Part shown: in pieces, positions 15,009 to 19,539 of the stretch | How the letters are laid out: each line of letters starts with the position of its first letter | Position numbering within the stretch: position 1 is the stretch's first letter | Assembly: GCA_027457225.1 (NCBI GenBank) | Contig: DAIDTL010000005.1 | Location: 1 to 19,539, forward strand | Source of the DNA: Ferrovaceae bacterium | GTDB taxonomy: Bacteria > Pseudomonadota > Gammaproteobacteria > Burkholderiales > Ferrovaceae | Length of the DNA: 19,539 bases | Direction: 5' to 3' | Translations under genes and position numbers: made by a program | Notes under the pieces: generated by a model | What the model was told of the DNA's origin: nothing | What the model saw: the letters and a program-made list of their open reading frames with translations, nothing else | Databases searched by the model: none

Positions 15009-16910
15009 TCAGGTTTCCTGCGCTGGTCGCGCAGATCCAGGCGCCCCAGTCGTGGTCCCTGACGCCGCAGGTGGTGGCACATTAGGGGTGGGCACGGTGG
15101 TGGGTTTAGGCGGTCTGGGCGGACGGCCTTCCATAATGTCTTCGATTTGCTCGGAGTCAAGCGTTTCCCATTCCAGCAAGGCATTAGCCATGGCTTCGAT
15201 CTTGTCCCGATTGGCTTCGATCAGGCGGCGCGCCAATCCGTACTGTTCATCGATGATGCGACGGATTTCACCGTCCACTTTCTGCATGGTGGCTTCGGAG
15301 ACATTCTTGTGGGTTGTAATGGAGCGTCCCAGAAAAACTTCCTCATCATTCTCCCCATACACCACGGGTCCCAGCGAATCCGACATGCCCCATTGGGTCA
15401 CCATACGACGCGCCATTTCCGTGGCACGCTCGAAATCGTTGCTGGCGCCAGTGGTCATCTGGTTCATGAATACTTCTTCTGCGATACGCCCACCAAACAT
15501 GACAGAAATGTTTTGCAGGATCTGTTCACGGTTCATGCTGTACCGGTCTTCCGTAGGCAGTTGCATCGTGACGCCCAGTGCGCGTCCCCGGGGAATGATG
15601 GTGACTTTGTGGACCGGGTCAGTACGATCCAGGAGACGCGCCACGACAGCATGGCCCGACTCGTGATAGGCAGTGTTGCGGCGTTCCTGTTCCGGCATCA
15701 CCATGGAACGACGCTCTGCTCCCATAATGATCTTGTCCTTGGCCCGTTCGAAGTCTTCCATGTCCACCAGTCGCTTGTTGCTGCGCGCGGCAAACAGCGC
15801 TGCTTCATTGACCAGATTGGCGAGATCAGCCCCTGAAAATCCGGGAGTACCGCGCGCTATGATATCGCCGCGCACGTCCGGTGCAATCGGGACCTTGCGC
15901 ATGTGCACCAGAAGAATCTGTTCGCGTCCGCGAATATCGGGCAAAGGCACCACCACCTGCCGGTCAAACCGGCCAGGGCGCATCAGTGCCGGATCCAGCA
16001 CATCCGGACGGTTGGTTGCTGCAATGACGATGACCCCGACTGTGCCTTCAAAACCATCCATTTCTACCAGCAACTGGTTGAGGGTCTGCTCGCGTTCGTC
16101 ATTGCCGCCCCCCAGTCCGGCGCCGCGCTGCCGACCCACGGCATCGATTTCATCAATAAAGACGATACACGGCGCACTCTTTTTGGCTTGTTCGAACATA
16201 TCACGTACGCGGGCGGCACCCACACCCACAAACATTTCGACAAAATCAGAACCCGAAATACTGAAGAAGGGCACCTTGGCTTCGCCTGCAATGGCACGGG
16301 CCAACAGGGTTTTACCGGTTCCCGGGCTGCCCACCATCAATACGCCGCGTGGAATACGTCCCCCCAGCTTCTGGAACTTGCTGGGATCGCGCAGAAACTC
16401 CCCCAGTTCGGCTACTTCTTCCTTGGCTTCGTCCACCCCTGCCACATCGGCAAAAGTGACCGGGTTGGTATTCTCGTCGAGCATACGTGCCCGGCTTTTG
16501 CCGAAGGAGAACGCGCCTCCGCGACCCCCTCCCTGCATCTGGCGCATGAAAAAGATCCAGACACCGATGAGTAACAGCATCGGAAACCAGGACATGAGCA
16601 GGCTCATGAAAATGGAAGGCTCTTCTTCCGGCTTGGCTGAGATGGCTACGCCGTACTTGAGCAGATCGCTCACCAGCCAGGGATCGGAGGGTGCGTAGGA
16701 GGTGAAGGTTTTGCCATCGGTCTTTTCGCCACGCAAGGCGCGCCCGTCAATAACCACCTTGGCTACATGACCCGCCTTCATCTCATCAATGAAAGAGGAA
16801 TAAGTCAGTACATCGGTGGTGGGCTGTCGCCCTTGAAACTGGCCGACCAGCAACATCAGCACCACGCCCACAAACAACCAGGCCAGAATGTTTTTGAAGA
16901 TACTGTTCAA
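15009..16910 (-). CDS. ftsH: ATP-dependent zinc metalloprotease FtsH
   Basis: FtsH is a hexameric inner-membrane AAA protease that degrades misassembled membrane proteins and regulators such as LpxC or sigma-32 in E. coli. The 633-residue product has an N-terminal membrane helix (about 6-24), a periplasmic domain and a second helix (about 103-122). The AAA module carries Walker A GSPGTGKT at 194-201, pore motif MFVGVG near 226, Walker B IVFIDEID near 249 and arginine finger region RPGRFDRQ. The zinc site is HESGH (416-420) with D492 as third ligand. The tail is Pro-rich. The chosen start is a TTG at 16910, eight bases after GGAGG; an earlier TTG at 16925 has no such site. No ATG fits. Confidence 0.96.
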   Translation of the reverse strand: MNSIFKNILAWLFVGVVLMLLVGQFQGRQPTTDVLTYSSFIDEMKAGHVAKVVIDGRALRGEKTDGKTFTSYAPSDPWLVSDLLKYGVAISAKPEEEPSIFMSLLMSWFPMLLLIGVWIFFMRQMQGGGRGGAFSFGKSRARMLDENTNPVTFADVAGVDEAKEEVAELGEFLRDPSKFQKLGGRIPRGVLMVGSPGTGKTLLARAIAGEAKVPFFSISGSDFVEMFVGVGAARVRDMFEQAKKSAPCIVFIDEIDAVGRQRGAGLGGGNDEREQTLNQLLVEMDGFEGTVGVIVIAATNRPDVLDPALMRPGRFDRQVVVPLPDIRGREQILLVHMRKVPIAPDVRGDIIARGTPGFSGADLANLVNEAALFAARSNKRLVDMEDFERAKDKIIMGAERRSMVMPEQERRNTAYHESGHAVVARLLDRTDPVHKVTIIPRGRALGVTMQLPTEDRYSMNREQILQNISVMFGGRIAEEVFMNQMTTGASNDFERATEMARRMVTQWGMSDSLGPVVYGENDEEVFLGRSITTHKNVSEATMQKVDGEIRRIIDEQYGLARRLIEANRDKIEAMANALLEWETLDSEQIEDIMEGRPPRPPKPTTVPTPNVPPPAASGTTTGAPGSARPAQET

Positions 16911-16967
16911 GACGAATCCCTCCAAGCGATCATGCCATACTCACGGGCGCTCCAGCCCCATGGGTTC

Positions 16968-16999
16968 ATTGTAATCCTAAAAGCAGCCCTCATTCAGGG
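16968..16999 (-). promoter_or_regulatory. Possible sigma-70 promoter for ftsH
   Basis: TACAAT (minus strand, 16973-16968) matches the -10 consensus at five of six bases and lies in the short gap between rlmE and ftsH. A CTGAAT about 18 bases upstream, inside the end of rlmE, is only a weak -35. No heat-shock type promoter was recognised. It is a candidate only; ftsH may simply be read from the rlmE transcript. Confidence 0.22.
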
Positions 17000-17649
17000 T
17001 GAAAGTGTTGCCGCAACACCTCTTGCGCCCCAGGCTTGAGTGTTTTACCCAACAGATAGACTTCCGAGCTACGGTCCCGCGAAGCGGCAGGCTTCCGAGT
17101 GGACACTGAATCAAAAACCGACCTCATGAGCACGACAAAGGCTTCAAAATCAGCCCCATGAAACGCTTTGACAAGGAATTTCCCGTTTTGTTTCAATGTA
17201 TTAGCAGAAAACTCCAGCGCCGCTTCCCAGAGATCGGTTGCGCGAGCCTGATCGTACAAGGCCACCCCGCTTACATTGGGGGCTAAATCCGATAAAACAA
17301 GATCTACCCCTGCTTTGGGTAATGCTTGAGCCAGGGAACGGCTCACTGCGACATCATTAAAGTCGCCCTGAATAAAATTTACCCCTTCGATGGGCACCAT
17401 GGACAACACGTCAATGGCCCAGACCTGCCCGCGCGATCCCATGCGGTTTCGCGCCACCTGCGACCATCCGCCTGGTGCCGCACCCAGATCCACCACCTGC
17501 AGGCCGGGCTGCAGCAACCGATCGCGATCATCGATCTCCATTAACTTGTAGGAAGCGCGCGACCGATATCCCTCGAGGCGGGCTTTTTTGACGAATGGGT
17601 CGTTAACGTGTTCCCGCATCCAGGCCTTACTGGTTCGGGTAGGTTTCAT
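16990..17649 (-). CDS. rlmE: 23S rRNA (uridine-2'-O-)-methyltransferase RlmE (FtsJ)
   Basis: RlmE methylates the 2'-OH of U2552 (E. coli numbering) in the 23S rRNA A-loop, using S-adenosylmethionine, and helps final 50S assembly. The 219-residue product has the SAM-binding VVDLGAAPGGWSQVA motif at about 52-66. The catalytic K-D-K-E tetrad is K35 (SYKLMEID), D121 (LSDLAPN), K161 (FLVKAF) and E196 (SSEVYLL). The ATG at 17649 overlaps the yhbY stop as ATGA, so these two ribosome-related genes are coupled. ftsH follows after about 80 bases; the rlmE-ftsH pairing is classic in proteobacteria. Confidence 0.96.
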   Translation of the reverse strand: MKPTRTSKAWMREHVNDPFVKKARLEGYRSRASYKLMEIDDRDRLLQPGLQVVDLGAAPGGWSQVARNRMGSRGQVWAIDVLSMVPIEGVNFIQGDFNDVAVSRSLAQALPKAGVDLVLSDLAPNVSGVALYDQARATDLWEAALEFSANTLKQNGKFLVKAFHGADFEAFVVLMRSVFDSVSTRKPAASRDRSSEVYLLGKTLKPGAQEVLRQHFHPE

Positions 17650-17969
17650 CGCGGCCGATAGAGGACCAAAATCTTGCCGATTTGCTGTACTGGCGCGGCC
17701 GACAAACGCTGGCAGATTGTTTCCTGGACCATCGTACGCATTGCCCGGTCGCCGGTGCTCACTTTGATCTTGATAAGTTCATGTGCCTTGAGGGCGCATT
17801 CAATTTCCAGCAACACTGCATCCGACAACCCCCCATGTCCCATCATGACCACCGGATGGAGCGCATGAGCCCGGGCACGCAAGGCACTCCGTTGTACCGG
17901 CGACAAGGACAGCGCTTGACCAGAATCGGGTAAGGCCGGCTTAGCCGTATCTAACATCGAGGATTTCAT
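17646..17969 (-). CDS. yhbY: YhbY-type ribosome-associated RNA-binding protein (CRM domain)
   Basis: YhbY is a small CRM-domain (CRS1-YhbY) RNA-binding protein that associates with pre-50S particles. The core domain starts at LSPVQRSALRARAHALHPVVMMGHGGLSDAVLLEIE, contains the HELIKIKVSTGDR segment and the characteristic GHGG turn, and ends QIGKILVLYRPR. Three in-frame ATGs are possible: 17993, 17969 and 17957. The 17969 start (107 residues) is chosen because AGAG stands just before it, but 17957 would fit the family length of about 97-103 equally well. All overlap the end of greA in another frame. It is coupled to rlmE by an ATGA overlap. Confidence 0.88.
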   Translation of the reverse strand: MKSSMLDTAKPALPDSGQALSLSPVQRSALRARAHALHPVVMMGHGGLSDAVLLEIECALKAHELIKIKVSTGDRAMRTMVQETICQRLSAAPVQQIGKILVLYRPR

Positions 17970-18417
17970 ATTCTCTGCCCCCCCCCGGTGCATTCACTTC
18001 AGCCACATCCCCCGCAAATTTCCCGATCAGGGAACGGGCAATGGGTGAGCTGATGGAAATTTTTCCTGCCTTGATGTCTGCCTCGTCATCCCCCACGATT
18101 TGGTAAGTGAACACCTCCCCCGATTCCACATCTTCCAGTTGGACAGTGGAAGCGAAGACGCAACGACCATCGGGATCCAGCGAGTTAGGGTCGATGATCT
18201 GGGCATTCCCCAATTTGGACTCCAGTTCGGCAATCCGTCCTTCTATAAAAGACTGGCGTTCCTTGGCAGCATCATATTCAGCATTTTCGGAAAGGTCACC
18301 TTGTGCACGGGCCTCGCTGATGGCCTGAATGACCAATGGTCGCTGTACATGCTTGAGGTTGTGCAGTTCAGCACGCAGCTTCTCGGCCCCGATGACCGTC
18401 AATGGAACTTTGTTCAT
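17941..18417 (-). CDS. greA: Transcription elongation factor GreA
   Basis: GreA enters the RNA polymerase secondary channel and triggers cleavage of backtracked transcripts. The 158-residue product has the normal length and order: an N-terminal coiled coil (about 1-75) with the acidic tip ARAQGDLSENAEYDAAKERQ, whose D41 and E44 are the catalytic tip residues, followed by the FKBP-like C-terminal domain ending EYEILDVRYG. The ATG at 18417 overlaps the carB stop as ATGA. A run of nine G lies in the codons for PGGG near the C-terminus (window 17978-17986); a slip there would change only the last dozen residues but also the yhbY overlap. Confidence 0.96.
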   Translation of the reverse strand: MNKVPLTVIGAEKLRAELHNLKHVQRPLVIQAISEARAQGDLSENAEYDAAKERQSFIEGRIAELESKLGNAQIIDPNSLDPDGRCVFASTVQLEDVESGEVFTYQIVGDDEADIKAGKISISSPIARSLIGKFAGDVAEVNAPGGGREYEILDVRYG

Positions 18418-19539
18418 CCCTCTACTCCTGCCCGTTGTATTTGCCCTTGTAGCGTTTGAAGATCGTAGATGTCCAGGCGTTGCGTCAATTGCATTCCCAG
18501 ACAGGCAGCGCGCGCACCCGCCACCGTGGTGTAGTAGGTCACCCGCCCTTGCAGCGCCGCATTGCGGATGGACCAGGAGTCCTGGACCGCGCGCGACTGT
18601 TCCTCAACCGTGTTGATGATAAGACTGATTTCCCGGTTTTTGACCATGTCCACGATGTGTGGACGGCCTTCCGCGACCTTGTTGACCTGGGTCGCCTGGA
18701 GCCCGGCCGCTTTGAGTGCGGCACAGGTGCCTCGCGTGGCGACCAGGGTAAAACCCATGGCTGAGAGGCTGCGGGCAATTTCCACAATGGGTGGCTTGTC
18801 GGCGTTTCGGACACTAATGAAGACCTTGCCACCGGTGGGCAACTTCACTCCGGCGGCCAGTTGAGACTTTACAAAGGCCTCGGCAAAAGTCGCACCCACA
18901 CCCATCACTTCTCCCGTGGACTTCATCTCGGGCCCAAGAATGGGATCGACCCCAGGAAATTTGATGAAGGGAAACACAGCTTCCTTCACGGAATAGTGCG
19001 GCGGGACAATTTCGGAAGTCACGCCCTGCGCCGCAAGCGACTGTCCTACCATGCAGCGCGCCGCGATTTTGGCAAGCTGCCGACCGGTGGCCTTAGCCAC
19101 GTAGGGCACCGTACGCGACGCGCGCGGATTAACCTCCAGGACATAGACCGTCTCGCCCTGAATGGCAAACTGCACATTCATCAGCCCCACGACACCCAGC
19201 TCGCGGGCCATCATCACGGTCTGACGACGCAACTCATCCTGAAGTGCGGCAGACAGGCTGAAGGGGGGCAGTGAACAGGCCGAATCGCCAGAATGGACGC
19301 CCGCCTGCTCGATATGCTCCATGATGCCGCCGATCACCACCTGGTGGCCATCGGAGACCGCATCCACATCGACTTCAATGGCATCGTTGAGAAAACGGTC
19401 CAGCAGGATGGGTGCGTCGCGGGTCACGGCGACGCCTGTCATGCCATCGGTATCCGTGACAACATCGCGCAGATATTTTTCAAGATCTGCCGACGTATGA
19501 ACGATTTGCATGGCACGCCCACCCAGCACGTAACTGGGG
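18414..19539 (-). CDS. carB: Carbamoyl-phosphate synthase large subunit (CarB), C-terminal third, cut by window edge
   Basis: CarB makes carbamoyl phosphate from bicarbonate, ammonia delivered by CarA and two ATP, feeding arginine and pyrimidine synthesis. About 374 of some 1,070 residues are present. They begin inside the second ATP-grasp half (PSYVLGGRAMQIV, then LLDRFLNDAIEVDVDAV and GGIMEHIEQAGVHSGDSACSLPPF, with the metal-binding VYVLEVNPRASRTVPYVAKATG). They finish with the MGS-like allosteric domain (from about KVFISVRNADKP), including RPHIVDMVKNREISLIINT. Reading is open to the window edge, and an apparent start at 19529 is internal. carB-greA order with a 4-base overlap is usual in betaproteobacteria. 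Confidence 0.97.
   Translation of the reverse strand, partial: PSYVLGGRAMQIVHTSADLEKYLRDVVTDTDGMTGVAVTRDAPILLDRFLNDAIEVDVDAVSDGHQVVIGGIMEHIEQAGVHSGDSACSLPPFSLSAALQDELRRQTVMMARELGVVGLMNVQFAIQGETVYVLEVNPRASRTVPYVAKATGRQLAKIAARCMVGQSLAAQGVTSEIVPPHYSVKEAVFPFIKFPGVDPILGPEMKSTGEVMGVGATFAEAFVKSQLAAGVKLPTGGKVFISVRNADKPPIVEIARSLSAMGFTLVATRGTCAALKAAGLQATQVNKVAEGRPHIVDMVKNREISLIINTVEEQSRAVQDSWSIRNAALQGRVTYYTTVAGARAACLGMQLTQRLDIYDLQTLQGQIQRAGVEG

Noticed and set aside
15673..16698. Plus-strand open frame of 341 codons opposite ftsH
   Set aside because: The product is a Ser/Pro/Arg-rich antisense translation of the AAA domain, with no recognisable domain, ribosome-binding site or gene context.
1..19539. 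Mobile element, phage, toxin-antitoxin, defence or CRISPR content
   Set aside because: Every stretch is accounted for by core metabolic or housekeeping genes. No transposase, integrase, direct-repeat array or atypical gene block was seen.

Overview
The window is chromosomal core DNA of a betaproteobacterium, and I see no mobile element, CRISPR array or foreign island. The gene order carB-greA-yhbY-rlmE-ftsH-folP-glmM, followed by polyphosphate and phosphate-uptake genes and then tpiA-secG-tRNA-Leu-nuoABCDEF, is a familiar betaproteobacterial backbone. The protein sequences (NuoD, FtsH, GlmM, PstS) look betaproteobacterial. A member of the Nitrosomonadales is a reasonable guess, but it is inference from gene order and style only. 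Coding is very dense: most neighbours on the minus strand overlap by 1-8 bases, and no gap exceeds about 210 bases.

Layout from high to low coordinates, the direction in which most genes are read (minus strand). (1) 19539-12772: the 3' part of carB, then greA, yhbY, rlmE, ftsH, a clear intrinsic terminator, folP and glmM. These cover arginine/pyrimidine precursor synthesis, transcript cleavage, ribosome maturation, membrane proteolysis, folate and cell-wall precursors. (2) 12779-10240, plus strand: ppk1 (polyphosphate kinase) and a small SixA-type phosphohistidine phosphatase, convergent with glmM and overlapping its end by 8 bases. (3) 10027-4651, minus strand: ppx (exopolyphosphatase), then the pstS-pstC-pstA-pstB phosphate transporter operon. 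(4) 4631-1, minus strand: tpiA, secG, a tRNA-Leu(GAG) gene, and the start of the respiratory complex I operon, nuoA-B-C-D-E and the first 43 codons of nuoF.

The middle of the window works as a phosphate unit. Pst imports phosphate, Ppk1 stores it as polyphosphate and Ppx releases it. Two Pho-box-like sites were found by reading: one (18 bases, 13 matching the enteric consensus) between ppx and pstS, and a stronger one (16 of 18) in the ppx/ppk1 divergent gap, oriented toward ppx. The usual pst companions phoU, phoB and phoR are not in this window; pstB is instead followed after 19 bases by tpiA.

The most notable oddity is a one-base frameshift in pstS, inside the codons for the phosphate-binding Ser-Gly-Thr-Ser loop. 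It is either a sequencing/assembly error or a real lesion in the transporter's binding protein. I found no convincing undescribed system; the findings are mostly regulatory and structural details.
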